Shown: positions 22,551-33,888 of the stretch, piece by piece | How positions within the stretch are numbered: the stretch's first letter is position 1 | How the letters are laid out: every line of letters begins with the position of its first letter | DNA from: Pomphorhynchus laevis | Lineage: Eukaryota; Acanthocephala; Palaeacanthocephala; Echinorhynchida; Pomphorhynchidae | Direction: 5' to 3' | Assembly (NCBI GenBank): GCA_012934845.2 | Contig: WNNJ02000107.1 | Span: forward strand, 1 to 64,000 | Length of the DNA: 64,000 bases | Notes under the pieces: model-generated | Seen by the model: the letters and a program-made list of their open reading frames with translations, nothing else | The model's database searches: none | What the model was told of the DNA's origin: nothing | Program-made: the position numbers and the translations under genes

Positions 22551-23400
22551 CGTGTATCCGTTTTACCTCGTGTTGTGCCTGGAGACACTCCACAGTAAAC
22601 CAACTGCGGGTGAGCTAAACGCAAGCCCCCTCCAGATAACAGACTTTGATACATGTAGATCAGATGTACCTAAAATTTCATTACAACTTAATGAACATGT
22701 CCTTAGGAACTCAATACAGCAAGAATGTTCACACCATTCGATGCGGCAAGATATTGCCCAGTTTTGCTGAGCAAAGGTTCAATGCGCAATGACGGCGTCC
22801 GGGCGCAAGAGATTTATTAGCTGCTCGATCTGGCCCACAACCGTGAGAAATAGACGGCATGTACATAAAGAACCAACACCGCTTCAATACAGGATTAACA
22901 GTAAGATGTCTAAACATCTGACATAAAGTATCAATTTCTAAGCGGATAAAAACATATTTTTAAAAGTACTTTTTACTTGTTAATTTTAAAATTTAAAATA
23001 TTTCTGGTACATCGCCAGAATGCTGACAGCATTTCCACGTTGGATGGTGATGCTAACATTTTGGAGGAGGTATAAAATAGCACGAGAAATCCCCGGTAAC
23101 GTGCTTCAATATTTTTCCAATCTGCTTAACAAGAGCCAAAGCGGAATAGTCCAGTTATCCAAAACTCTATACTCAAAAAGGGCAAAATAAGTGGGACACG
23201 ACAAAGGCATATTTCAGCCGTTTCCGCTCTTCAGCATATGAAGCTGCTTCGCCTGCTTATCTGGCTGCGTTCCTAGCATTGCTGGCTGCGAGGGTGTCCA
23301 CGAAAATGGCGTATGACATCAAACATTTCCCTTCACGCCTAGGGAAAATGGTAGGACGTCGACCATCCGATCTGCAAACAATAAAATTTTAAAATTTAAA
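22551..23400. other. GC-richer block, unrecognised
   Basis: Two islands of balanced composition (22551-22920 and 23005-23390) stand out from the AT background. Frames are broken and short; the best pieces read SRFRSSAYEAASPAYLAAFL and MTAFPRWMVMLTFWRRY. I recognise no family. They may be a decayed gene or a transposon fragment. Confidence 0.3.
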
Positions 23401-23610
23401 ATATTTCTGGTATATTTAAAATTTTTAGGAAGCATATGCTTTCCATTGCGATGAGAAACATCTACGCTGACGACTAATTATATCGGCTATTAGCTGTCAT
23501 TCTAGCAAGAAGCTCATATCGGTTTTATATTCAGTAAACACTAAAATGTATTTTTTCAAAAGTATAAATTATAAGGTTTTTTATAAATTATTTTTACGCA
23601 TGTCTTATTT

Positions 23611-24120
23611 TTATAAAGTACCACAGTCTGCGATGCTAATTACGCTCTTGGTTTTGCCACTTTCTGAACCTTCACTTTCCATCTGTTTGACAACGTTTTC
23701 TCCCTCAATTACCCTTCCAAACACAACGTGCTTACCATCGAGCCATGAAGTCCTTGCAGTGGTTATAAAGAACTGCGATCCGTTAGTATTTTTACCCGCA
23801 TTAGCCATTGATAGCAGGAACGGTTTATCGTGCTTCAGTGTAAAGTTCTCGTCGGCAAACTTCTCTCCGTAAATAGACTTCCCTCCCGTACCGTCATTTC
23901 TTGTAAAATCCCCACCTTGACACATAAATCCCGGGATGATTCTGTGGAATGAAGATGCCTTATAACCAAATCCTTTTTCACCGGTGCAAAGAGCTCTGAA
24001 GTTTTCCGCTGTCCTAGGTACAACATCAGCATACAGTTCAAACACGATGCGGCCCATGCTGACCGGCTGCTGTCTAGCAGCAGTCTTTGTTATGTCAAAG
24101 AAGCATTTAGGGTTCGGCAT
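23611..24120 (-). CDS. Cyclophilin-type peptidyl-prolyl isomerase
   Basis: 169 residues, intronless, ATG in TTCCAAATGCC and TAA stop. A complete cyclophilin A-like domain: FFDITK start, [17 protein letters not shown] with the catalytic Arg, [22 protein letters not shown] with active-site Phe and the cyclosporin-binding Trp, and [10 protein letters not shown] at the end. Such proteins catalyse cis-trans isomerisation of prolyl bonds in the cytosol. There is no signal peptide and no divergent-loop insertion. The full open frame suggests a working gene; lack of introns could mean a retrocopy, but no poly(A) tract or target duplication is visible. Confidence 0.93.
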   Translation of the reverse strand: MPNPKCFFDITKTAARQQPVSMGRIVFELYADVVPRTAENFRALCTGEKGFGYKASSFHRIIPGFMCQGGDFTRNDGTGGKSIYGEKFADENFTLKHDKPFLLSMANAGKNTNGSQFFITTARTSWLDGKHVVFGRVIEGENVVKQMESEGSESGKTKSVISIADCGTL

Positions 24121-24639
24121 TTGGAATTTCTTTTGACAGCAGCAAAGTCAGATCACTTATAGATTGAAATTCTATCTGCAAACTTTAGTAAAATTGTTAA
24201 CACGTTAGCAGTTATATAAAAGGCACTTAATCAACACAGAAGAAATCAACGTACAGAAGAACGCAAAATGACAAAATGTAAAAGCATTTCGTAAAATCAT
24301 GAAACGCCCTTCGTGATTGTGTTTTTACATTATTATAAAAATAAAGAAACGCCCAAGTTGTCGTCATTAATTTGCAGCGGAACAAGAGATATGATAAAAC
24401 TTCAAACAGAAAAATTCCACACCTTCAGTACGTTCAATAACCAAAGGAAATGTTTAATATAGCGTTTAATATATACAAGTTTTTAATAAATATAATTAAA
24501 TTAAAAAAATAAATATACTTGATAAAAATAACTAAATCCGAATTTAAATTATTTGAATATAGTATGGAAATTAACATAGCAAATTAGAGCACTAAATTGA
24601 AGTTACACTTCTGTACAATAGATTAAAATCTGTGTTCAA
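24121..24639. other. 5' flank of the cyclophilin gene
   Basis: AT-rich, no frame of note. It should hold the cyclophilin promoter (minus strand), but no clear TATA or initiator motif was identified. Confidence 0.3.
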
Positions 24640-25200
24640 AAAACTGCCTACGTATTTTATAATATAAATAAATTGAAGATAAAGATAATTATAAATAATT
24701 ATATTAGATTTTATGCAATATATAAATATATAACAATAAAATTTATAATTAAAATTTAAAATAAAAGTCAATTTTTATGAATTGACTAATAAATAATATA
24801 CGATGTATTCGAATAAGCAATAGAGATCATAATGAGGAACTGCTATGCTATCGGGTTTCGGACCCTATTCCTCTACCTAACACAACAGGGATGCCAAATA
24901 CATTATAATGACGTATTTCCTCTGATGTACCTAATTCTAATACAAATTATATTGTCTCAGTATTCATGACAGAGGTTATTTTACCGGGAAAACAAAGTCC
25001 ACAGGTCAATAATAACTTGTTAGTGGAACAAATCAGATCAGCTAACTGAGTTTCGTATTTTATACAATATATAAATTGAAAATAAAGAAATAATTATAAA
25101 TAATAAATAATTATATAAGATTTTATACAATATATAAATATATAACGATAAAATTTATTATTAAAATTTAAAATAAATAATATATGTTATATATACCAGT
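24640..25200. repeat. Two more copies of the dispersed repeat
   Basis: 24640-24960 matches the 815-1215 repeat, including TTTTTATGAATTGACTAA and GGAACTGCTATGCTATC. 25030-25200 repeats the AT-rich first part again (GTATTTTATACAATATATAA). Confidence 0.6.
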
Positions 25201-26135
25201 ATTTTTATAGATTTATAAACTAGTATTTACATTTTAGATTGTGGGTCATTAGCAAGAATAAATATGATATCGGCATTTAAAACAGGGCATATTATTTTCT
25301 ATCCATCCGTTTTAATCTAAATAAAGATTGATGGTCATTAAATAATTCTTAATTAAACAATTTCAATTTTGTATTTCAATTTGGTATCAGTGATTTATAA
25401 TTTGAAATCGATAATACTAAAATATTATATCTAAACTCAAAAACTTCCACTCATTCTCCTTTAGTAAAGCAATTATAACAATTTAGTGGCATCATAAAAG
25501 CAAAGAGAGCTCATCGGGATAAATGTCTGCGTGGAGATATTTTTTGTTTTACATTTTAAGATGGAATTCAGATTTTGATAGAGTAATGCAAAATATTGAA
25601 TTTCGGTAAACTGAATATGTTAATACCGCGAATCTATTGATAATTCTTGCTAAATCTTAAGGTTCCACGAAAGCTTGTTTGTTATTTACAGTTTTAGATT
25701 ATGAGCAAATCAAATTTAATGTTTGCACTTACTGGGTTTTTTATTTTTGCAAATTTATTATTTTTAAAATTTATTTGAATATTTTAGTAAGAATTTTTAT
25801 TAAAATTTCTAAAAACAATGAACCAAATATTAAACAAATCGATATTTAATTTGTACAGTAATTTTTTAATTCCAAACAAGAAGCTTTGTCGAATTGATAA
25901 CTAATAAAAAGTGAGCAAAAAGATAACGTACTAGTACCTTTTTAATGAATATATTGACTCGATTAACTATTTAATAGATTTGGTGAATTTACTATTTCAA
26001 TTAAGAACTAAACTAATTTTATGACGCCTTTAAACTGAACGGGTCTAAGTACAACAGAAAATATACGTAAAGAGAAGATTAAAAGAAAATAAAAAAGATT
26101 AGAAAATGGTCACGATATTACAATGAAATAAGTAT
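25201..26135. other. AT-rich spacer, nothing supported
   Basis: No frame, repeat or RNA feature beyond simple AT tracts was seen. Confidence 0.4.
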
Positions 26136-26330
26136 ATTATTACAGGAACGAAGAAGAAGAAAATATCCTTTATTTGATAAAAATTCTATTTCAATAGCTC
26201 CTGCTATCATCAGGATTACAAAAAAATTGAAACATTTTTTTTGTAATCCTGATGATGATAACAGGAGCTATCGAAATATAGAATTTTAATCAAATAAAGG
26301 ATATTTTCTTCTTCGTTCATGTAATAATAT
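26136..26330. repeat. Near-perfect foldback, arms about 90 bases
   Basis: The left arm holds AAATATCCTTTATTTGAT and AGCTCCTGCTATCATCAGGA; the right arm is its complement with a handful of changes. The centre near 26230 is a run of A and T. Probably a foldback MITE. Confidence 0.75.
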
Positions 26331-26563
26331 ATATTTGAAATGCAAGAAGATTGTGGGTTTAGTATTTATTATCAAGAATATTACTGCTTAATTATACCAA
26401 CAATAATCATTTAGAATTAAAGAAATTTATGGACATTAATCACTTGAAGTCAATGCTAGCAACCTGTTAGTACATGAAACAGGTTTTTCTGCTTCTTTGT
26501 TCCTGTAATAATAAATATTTGAAATGCAAAAAGATTGTGGGTTTAGTATTTATTACTTTATCC
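26308..26563. repeat. Direct repeat flanking about 190 bases
   Basis: About 62 bases ending GATTGTGGGTTTAGTATTTA occur at about 26308-26370 and 26500-26563 with a few differences. The first overlaps the right end of the foldback, suggesting duplication of its border. Confidence 0.65.
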
Positions 26564-28190
26564 AATGCGTTCGTAATATCGTCTCTCACAGCGTCATGAC
26601 TAGCAATTGCTAACCCTCAATAATTACACAACATCACATAATTTATATTGAATTCCTATTTACAAAAACATTTTTTACGAACACCATTTGTCGTCTACTC
26701 ATACGTTTGATCAAGCATCATGGAATACCCACTTAAAAGTGAATCATAGGGTTTGAATGCAGCTATTTAATATTAAAATAAGTACTATGCATTATTGCCG
26801 AAAACAATCTCACAGCTGCATATAATCGGTGTAAGTTTCATGTAAATTAAGTGGAATTATATGATCATATTTAATAAAAAGACTGAAATAGCCATTCATA
26901 GTCAAAACTGGAAGTAGCCACATCATTCAAAAAATCAAAATACAATAAAGAACCAAATGTTCAGTCACAACCATCATAAAATCAATCATATCCATACGTG
27001 TTATATAGGCTATTGAAATGCGCATATGATCATAAGGGCATATCACAACTTACGGCCATAATTTTGGTCGTAATACGCTCACATGACAATGGCATGTTTA
27101 CTTACCAAACATGTTTCTTATTGTGGATTTAGTTGAATAAGGCCTCTGCATTTGTTTGATTTAATTTATTCAAGTGAATTGTATAATTTTTTCTTTCGAA
27201 GTTTTTTATCTAAGTGCCTTAACGCAATCCGATCATTACTATGTACATCGACAAGTGACACTCCTCACAATAGTTTGTTCATTTAGTCGCCAATCTGCGA
27301 ATTTGATAGGTTTGTCTAAATGGTCGACTTAACTAGGTCCTATTTTATTAAAACTTTTTATCAAAAGTAGCAAATATAATTGCCCGGTCGAGGAAGTGGA
27401 ACTCTTATATTCGAAATCAAAATATGTGTTAAGTCTAAAAATGGAAAAGAAAGCTTCATTTCTACACGATATTTGCCTAAACAGTCAGCATTCGATGGCA
27501 CTACCTCCAAATACAGAATAACAGATAATATCGGTAATTATACGTCGGAACCGATTGAAATAAAGGGTCAGAATTCTTCAACTAACAACCTCCGTCAATT
27601 GCTGATAAAATCTCGAGCGGTAAACCCAATGATCGCTATGATGACCTGACAATCAAAGCAAAATATGCGAAAACACTGTAGGAAATCCGAACAATTAATG
27701 TTCTTACTGTGATCCGACCATTCAAAGTAAAGCACGCAAAAACACAAGAAAGTCTAAAGAATCAGCAATATGAACGTTGCCTTGAGGCTGACCCTTGTGA
27801 TATTCAAAGCCCTCATCACACGGGCATATTTACTCGTTCAGGCGGTTATGTATCGGATTAGCAGGAACAACGACCATAGAGAAAAACGTCAAAAGCCGCT
27901 ATACGTCGAAAATTTAGTGGTGGAGCGAATGTCCGTAATACATTCACATGATAATGACATGTTTTCTTAACTAATCTGGTTCTTATTGTAGATTCATTTG
28001 AATAAAGACTGCATTTGTTTGGTACAATTTTCAATCTAGGGAATTTCATAAAATGTATGATGAATGCGGTTCCAAACATCGTCGTGTGACACTGTATCAT
28101 CTAGCAGCAAGTGAAAAAATTGAGCTTTTATTTTACACCACGATGAAAATGATAAAGGACAATATTGGCACTAATAAAAATAGTAAAAAT
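26564..28190 (+). other. Unrecognised region with a diverged duplication
   Basis: About 100 bases at 27078-27175 recur at 27934-28035 (CACATGACAATGGCATGTTT versus the same with changes). Between them a frame at 27380-27649 gives 89 residues (GRGSGTLIFEIKICVKSKNG onwards) and another at about 27770-27870 reads ERCLEADPCDIQSPHHTG. These may be exons of a duplicated host gene, but I do not recognise it and see no clear splice pattern. Confidence 0.25.
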
Positions 28191-28204
28191 AATAATGTTG
28201 GCTC

Positions 28205-29262
28205 ATTCGCATTGAAACCGTGATCTGTTGATCGGATCCATTATCCAATAACGAACTTTTCGTTTGAACATATTATAGTTTAAGAGAGCAGCAATTTCCT
28301 CTGGCAATTTATTCCAAATATTTAAAATTATGTGAGATATTTTTACAATTTATTCCAAATATTTAAAATTATGTGAGATAACTACCAAGATCTTGCCAAC
28401 CGAAACCGACCATATGAAAGTTTATACAGAGTCCAACTGTGCCTATGCAAGCCTGACTGTGGAAGACGCAAATCTACGAGGGCATCTATCAATTCGTAAA
28501 TCATCGCCCAAATGGATAAAAAGTCAAGTAAGATAAGCAAGACTCGCTGGAATTAAATCTAGCATCGTTAAACGCATATTATACGAGTAGAGTGTGCGAT
28601 CAAAGCACATACGAGATTCACGCTGGATAACTGTGTCGAAGTCGCCTATTTCTTTCTTAGTAATCAGTAAGCTCGTTTGTAAGCAGTATTCTAAATGCGG
28701 TCTTAGAAGATCCACGAATAAAGTTTTGAAGACAAAAGCTGAAATGAAGGAAGATGTATTTTTAATGCAATATAAGGCACGTATAGCTTTCCTACTAACA
28801 TTATCCGTGTTTAATATGGTCTTAAAGATTTTGTCAATGATGATTTCCAGATCACTTTGATTGGATACCTTGCTTAGCTCAGATCCTCTAATATTATACG
28901 TATAGGGAATATTGCTCTTGCCAATTCTCATCATCACACATTTGTTAACATTGAGCAAAAGACCAGTTGACAGACACTAGCAACAGTCAAGATCTCTTTG
29001 TAGTTAAGTACAATCCGACGAACTATTGACAATCCTCCAAATTTTGACATCGTCAGTAAATGCTAAGTGAGAATTTTTGAAGCGTAAAAGCAAATTGTTA
29101 GGGCAGATAATGAACAGTAACAGGACCCAATACGGAATCTTGAGGAACACTCATTGAGATTTTTCTGCTCTTTGAAAGTGTGCTATTAATACGCACTCTA
29201 TAAGATCTTTGAGCAATTAAATTGTTCACCCAAGTACACATTTCACGAATAACACCATTGTG
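28205..29262 (-). mobile_element. CR1-like LINE, 3' part, decayed
   Basis: Minus-strand RT end. 28958-28524 reads IRALYCIKNTSSF and LLRPHLEYC, close in order to the intact CR1-like element at 33.8-38.1 kb; further 3' KLPEEIAALLNYNMFKRKV ends the ORF. Upstream, SVPQDSVLGP (usual GVPQGSVLGP) marks the RT. Several frameshifts and stops. A TAATAATTATTA run lies at the 5' border (29265-29280). Confidence 0.7.
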
Positions 29263-29349
29263 ACATAATAATTATTATAACAAACAGAAGCAAATGAGCT
29301 ACAAGCTCGTGTCGCTTACAAAACATGATAAAATAATAAAAAACATCAG

Positions 29350-30480
29350 CAAAAAATTCAATCAAATAGTAGTTGCAAATTCCATCTTTCGGCTTCGATG
29401 GCTTTCTTGATAGCATCACTAGATATACTACTAGAGATATCAAGGCACTTTAGTGCATTCCATCCGTTAATCACCCTGGTTGCAAATCGATGGTGAACGG
29501 GAATTCTTGTAGTTGGCTTTATTAGTTTCCACACATGCCCACGAGTTTCTCGTCTATCATTCACGGATAATAAGCTAGAGAGACCACCAAAGCCATCGAA
29601 AACAATTTTGACTGCAGTTGATAAATCAATAGCCGATCTGCGATATTTCAATGTGCCAACACGTAGAGATGCCAAACGTTCAGCATATCTCAAATTGGAG
29701 AAATTCGGAATCATTCGTGACCCTTTACGTAACAAGTTCTCAATGTCACGGGATTCCCTTAAAGTCTGTGGATAAGTTACAGGTAAACCGTATTCAAGGA
29801 TGGGAAGAATATAAGAGCAAAATAGTCGCTTGAACATTGATGGACTTATCCGATCAAAAGACTTGAAAAACACCCATAAAACACGATAGCCTCGATTACA
29901 AATATATCTAGTGTGGATATTAGTTTTTAAGCTACTGGTCATCATCACACCAAGATCCTTGAATTCACCCACTCGGCCTATATGAATCGAACCTATCTGA
30001 AACGATAAGTTTAGTAAAGAACCAATGGACATATGCGCACATTTAGAGGGGTTAACCCTCAAACCATTTTCCGCTGACTATTTTTCAGATCATCATGAAC
30101 GATCTTAATGTCCCTTCCGTCTCTAATAGGCCGCCATATCTTAACATCGTCAGCATACATTACGACATCAGAACGAATTACAGATGGGAGATCATTGATA
30201 TAAACAATAAAATGACGTGGGGAGATAACAGCACCTTGTGGAAGACCATAATGAATAACGAATGAGGTGGACATATCTGCACCTACACGTACTTTGAAAG
30301 AGCGTGAACTTAAGTAATTTGCAATCCAGGCGACATACACATGACAAACACTAAGTGACCTCAATTTGTGAATAAGTCGATCATGCGGAACTGAATCAAA
30401 AGCATGAGAGAAATCTAAAAAGAGTACATCAGATTGATAATGAATCAAAAGCATTAGAGAAATCTACAAAAAGTACATCA
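29350..30480 (-). mobile_element. CR1/Jockey-like LINE, second family, decayed
   Basis: 30454-30059 gives VLFLDFSHAFDSVPHDRL, GLPQGAVISP and VVMYADDVKIW (RT palm with YADD). 30062-29358 continues after a frame change with VNPSKCAHM, EFKDLGVMM and YILPILEYGLP. About 365 residues remain. The segment encoding the DFSHAFD box is repeated next to itself at 30380-30480 (see findings). Confidence 0.75.
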
Positions 30481-31050
30481 GATCAATAATAATACTATTC
30501 ATTCATGAGGCAATATCAAAGGCCCGAGAAAAGTCTAAAAATATGATATCAACGAGTTACCATTACTGAGAACATCAATCTATTCTTCACGAGCTGATAA
30601 TAAAGCAAGAGGGACATGGCCTAAAACCGTGTTGAGAGTCTACAAGGACATGAATACGATCAAAATATAGACGCAGTCTCTTAGCAATAATACGTTCAAT
30701 AATCTATGAAAAAATACTAGTGAGGTTTAATAGACGAAAATCTTAGCATGTTTGAACTGGAGTCCTCTTAGCCATATGGACAACAGTGGCAATTTTTTAT
30801 GACTCAAGAATTCATGAATGACTCAAACTGTAACGAAAAATTGTGTTAAACCACTACATTTCATTGCAGCTAAAATACGAACTGGGAAAGGTGAAATACG
30901 GTTGATCCTAGTCGACCCAAAAGAATCAAGTTTTAAAATTTCATTATTATTAGTATACAATAGCCGATGAGCGGTGGCTCGTTTGGCTGGATCTCAATGT
31001 AAAAAAGTACAATGTCAGTAAAACAAAAAAATCCAAATCAGGTTCGACTT
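30481..31050 (-). mobile_element. Degenerate LINE RT sequence
   Basis: Scattered RT-like pieces on the minus strand, such as DIIFLDFSRAFDI near 30530 and an IxRIIAKRLR-like piece near 30680. Frames are heavily broken. Probably the 5' continuation of one of the neighbouring LINE copies. Confidence 0.4.
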
Positions 31051-31051
31051 C

Positions 31052-31600
31052 CTATGAGAGCGATACACTGTTCAGCGCACGCCGAAAATCTAGGATGTTC
31101 CGGCATTCAATTGCAGATGACGGGAGTCTGTTCCAACTGTTTATTACTCGATCTCTGATATCCTGATAGTGTCGATGGACTTTTCTACGATGTTTAAGCG
31201 TTAGTCGATGTCCACGTAATTGCTCGGAGTTGCGTAAGCAAAACATGAAGTTGAGGGGATGAGTGGGCGATAAAATTGCCCTCCATACCAGCATAAGATA
31301 AGCTTTTACCAAACTTTCACAAACCATTGAAACACCTAGGATTTCTAACTTCTGTCAAACGGCAGGTCTTTGACAGTGGGAACAAGACGAGTAGCCGACC
31401 GGAGAATTGATTTGTAAGCCACAATGTTCTTGCACAGATGTGGATACGCTGCGGGAGATGTGCAGAGCATGCGAGATATTACAAAGATTGCAAGCATAAC
31501 TATAATGGACTTTGATATTAGAGTAATGCATGGACTGGCGCCACAGTTTATTATGAGATTTTATAACCGATAACAATTCTTGATCAAATCAAGGCGAACG
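31052..31600 (-). mobile_element. CR1-like LINE C-terminal fragment
   Basis: 31327-31052 reads LRNSEQLRGHRLTL, then VINSWNRLPSSAIECRN, the typical C-terminal end of CR1/Jockey ORF2. Just upstream, after frame changes, comes SATRLVPTVKDLPF. At least two frame changes and stops. Confidence 0.6.
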
Positions 31601-32069
31601 AGAAGATTGAACTCGTACCTGACGTAAGGAAGCGAACATTTCAGATATTTGCAGTAGCCAGCATTTAATGACCGTAAGAAATCAGTGTTATTAGAACAAT
31701 GTAGATTATCATTAACGACCGTAGGAAATAGGTCGCCCTAGAAAAATGTAGCTTATAAGGATTAAGATTGCAACATGTTGACAACAAATCACAACTATTT
31801 ACTCTAAACCGAGCTCTCTCTATTTTCCAGGACTGAATTTGGCACGGAATTTCCACATAGACTAGCCCGGTCCCAAGCCCGAGCCCTTGGGACTTGGTAC
31901 TACAATCCCTTAGTCCGAAACCCTTGAGACTCCACCATGGCAGGTCCCAAGCCCGTGTTGAAAAAGGAAGAACCTAGTATAAACAAGACCCGTTTATCAA
32001 TTAGACGCAACGAAAGAACTAAATCGACTGTATCCAAGGGCTTAATGAACATACTAAACGACTAAGCTA
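31601..32069. other. Spacer with GC-rich inverted motif
   Basis: A pair of similar segments with GACCGTAAGAAAT and GACCGTAGGAAAT lies near 31665 and 31720. At 31865-31960 CCCAAGCCCG and CTTGGGACTT repeat in both orientations. No gene. Confidence 0.35.
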
Positions 32070-32435
32070 AACGAACGGACTCATCGAACGATATGAACGA
32101 ACGGACTTTACGAACGATCTGAATGAACGGTTTGAACGGACGGTCTAAACAAACAGTTTGAACGGACGATCTGAACGAACGGACTGAACGGACGAACTGA
32201 ACGAACGGTCTGAACGAACGGTATGAACGAATGGTCTGAACGAACGGTCTGAACGAACGGTCTGAACGGACGGTCTGAGAGAACGGTCTGAAAGAACGGC
32301 CTGAACAAACGGTCTAAACGAACGGTCTGAACGAACAGAATGGGCAAACGGACTGAACGAACGAATTGAACTAACGGGTGGAACAAATAAACTGAACGAT
32401 CGAACTATACGAACAATATATACAAATGGACTGAC
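32070..32435. repeat. 13-bp minisatellite
   Basis: About 28 imperfect copies of GGTCTGAACGAAC. Because the unit is not a multiple of three and lacks stops, two overlapping frames stay open over 90 residues; these are not genes. Confidence 0.9.
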
Positions 32436-32464
32436 CATTCACAATATACACATCCGCTAAATTA

Positions 32465-32520
32465 TATTAGTGGGCTTGTAAGCGCGCCGTTCGCACGCGT
32501 TTGCCACATAAAAATAAATT
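32465..32520 (+). mobile_element. 3'-UTR fragment of the L2-like LINE family
   Basis: GGGCTTGTAAGCGCGC and GCACGCGTTTGCCACAT match the 3' ends at 45095-45150 and, inverted, 53335-53395. Only the last ~50 bases of the element are present. Confidence 0.6.
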
Positions 32521-32919
32521 TTTCTTTATTTATTGTTTCTATTGGCAAAAAAGCACTATCGTAAAATTCGTGTCAATTAGATAAGCCTAAATTAATCCCA
32601 ACAAGTATTCATAGGCACATTAATAGACGCTCGGTATATTCAGAAACTCGTAAAATATATCATGTCTGTCAAAGAACAGTCCAAAAATCATGGATGTTCA
32701 ACATCCCTGTTCTTAGAACGTAGGTGTAAATATTATCTAAAATCAGCCGATTTTTTACAGCTTATTAAAAGCTTATTTACCTAATTTCAACCTTCTTAAC
32801 TTCAGCAAAGCGCAGGTAGTTGTCTTTTATGGCACTTTGAAGACGGGATAAAGTAAAAAATAGCACTTTTTAACTTACTTTTATCATATTTTTCAACATT
32901 ATGATAAATCAACCACACC

Positions 32920-33450
32920 GTTTTGAGCGTTGTTGATAAATGCTTCTCTTTACCCACTGTATCATGGTTTTCTTCATATCTATCAAATCGTACATTTCGC
33001 GTCTATTCTAACTCTTCTCTCTCCCATCCTTCATCCATCCCGACCGGTGTTCCACAAGGCTCCGTATTAGGCCCTATGATTTTCTCTCTTCTCGGTGACT
33101 TGTCTTCGATTTCTCATAAATTTAACTTCCATGTTATGCAATATGCTGATAACATTCTCATCTATGATCACGCACCTGCTTATCGTATTCATGATCTTAG
33201 TATTTCTGCTTCCGACTGTCTTGTCTCAATTTCCAATCATCTTTCTTCCCTTCGCCTTTCTATGAATCCTGATAAATCTAAAATTATGTGGATCCTACCT
33301 CGAAGCTTTGGCGTAGAACCTCCTTCCGTATCATTAAATTCTACAATTCTTCCTATCGTTGATAATCTCGTTTTCCTAGGCTTTCATTTCGACAACCGAC
33401 TTTCACTTAAACCTTTCGTTAGTGATAAAGTACGCTCATTATTATTAGAT
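32920..33450 (+). mobile_element. L2-like LINE, RT fragment
   Basis: An open frame of ~175 residues: WFSSYLSNRTFRV, GVPQGSVLGP, VMQYADNILIY (YADN where YADD is usual) and MNPDKSKIMWILPR. It is close to the full copy at 53.4-56.1 kb. It runs into CTCATTATTATTAG at about 33440, where an R4-like reading begins. Confidence 0.75.
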
Positions 33451-33451
33451 A

Positions 33452-33766
33452 TACGCCACAAAATTGCTGAAATCTAAAGGCCAAATCTCAAAAATACTAG
33501 ACACGTCTGAACAATTTGAAGGATGTACTATTCTTGATGAATTGAAGGATTTACATCCAAAACAAGCTCAAGTAGATCAAAATTGCATTCTTCGTTCACC
33601 GCTTAATGAATGTTCATCGCACAATCATATCATATTTCATGGTATCACACTCGATGATGTAATAGCTGCCTCTAGGAAAACACACGGATCCGCTGGACCA
33701 TCCGAGATGGGTGCAAAGATGTGGCGCGAACTACTGACACAACACGGTAATGAATCAAAGCAACTA
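33452..33766 (+). mobile_element. R4-like LINE family A, N-terminal part (before the CR1-like insertion)
   Basis: Reads AEILKSKGQISKILD, SRKTHGSAGPSEMGAKMW and LTQHGNESKQL, the pre-RT region of this family (compare RTITGSAGPSGLDAQQW at 61.98 kb). The next residues, AEKVADFA, follow at 38081 after the inserted CR1-like element. It begins directly after TTATTATTA, here inside an L2-like RT frame. 5'-truncated. Confidence 0.75.
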
Positions 33767-33888
33767 AAAAAAAGTTTGAGATAAAATAACATACAATTTA
33801 AAATAAAAATCAGTCATCATTGACCTTAAAAAAATTTGGATTCTGATAAACATACATTCTAGCAAATTACAAACCAATATCAAACATC

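Noticed and set aside
32108-32438. Two overlapping 90-residue frames rich in Arg, Ser, Val and Phe
   Set aside because: They come from the 13-bp minisatellite, whose unit has no stop in these frames; not a protein.
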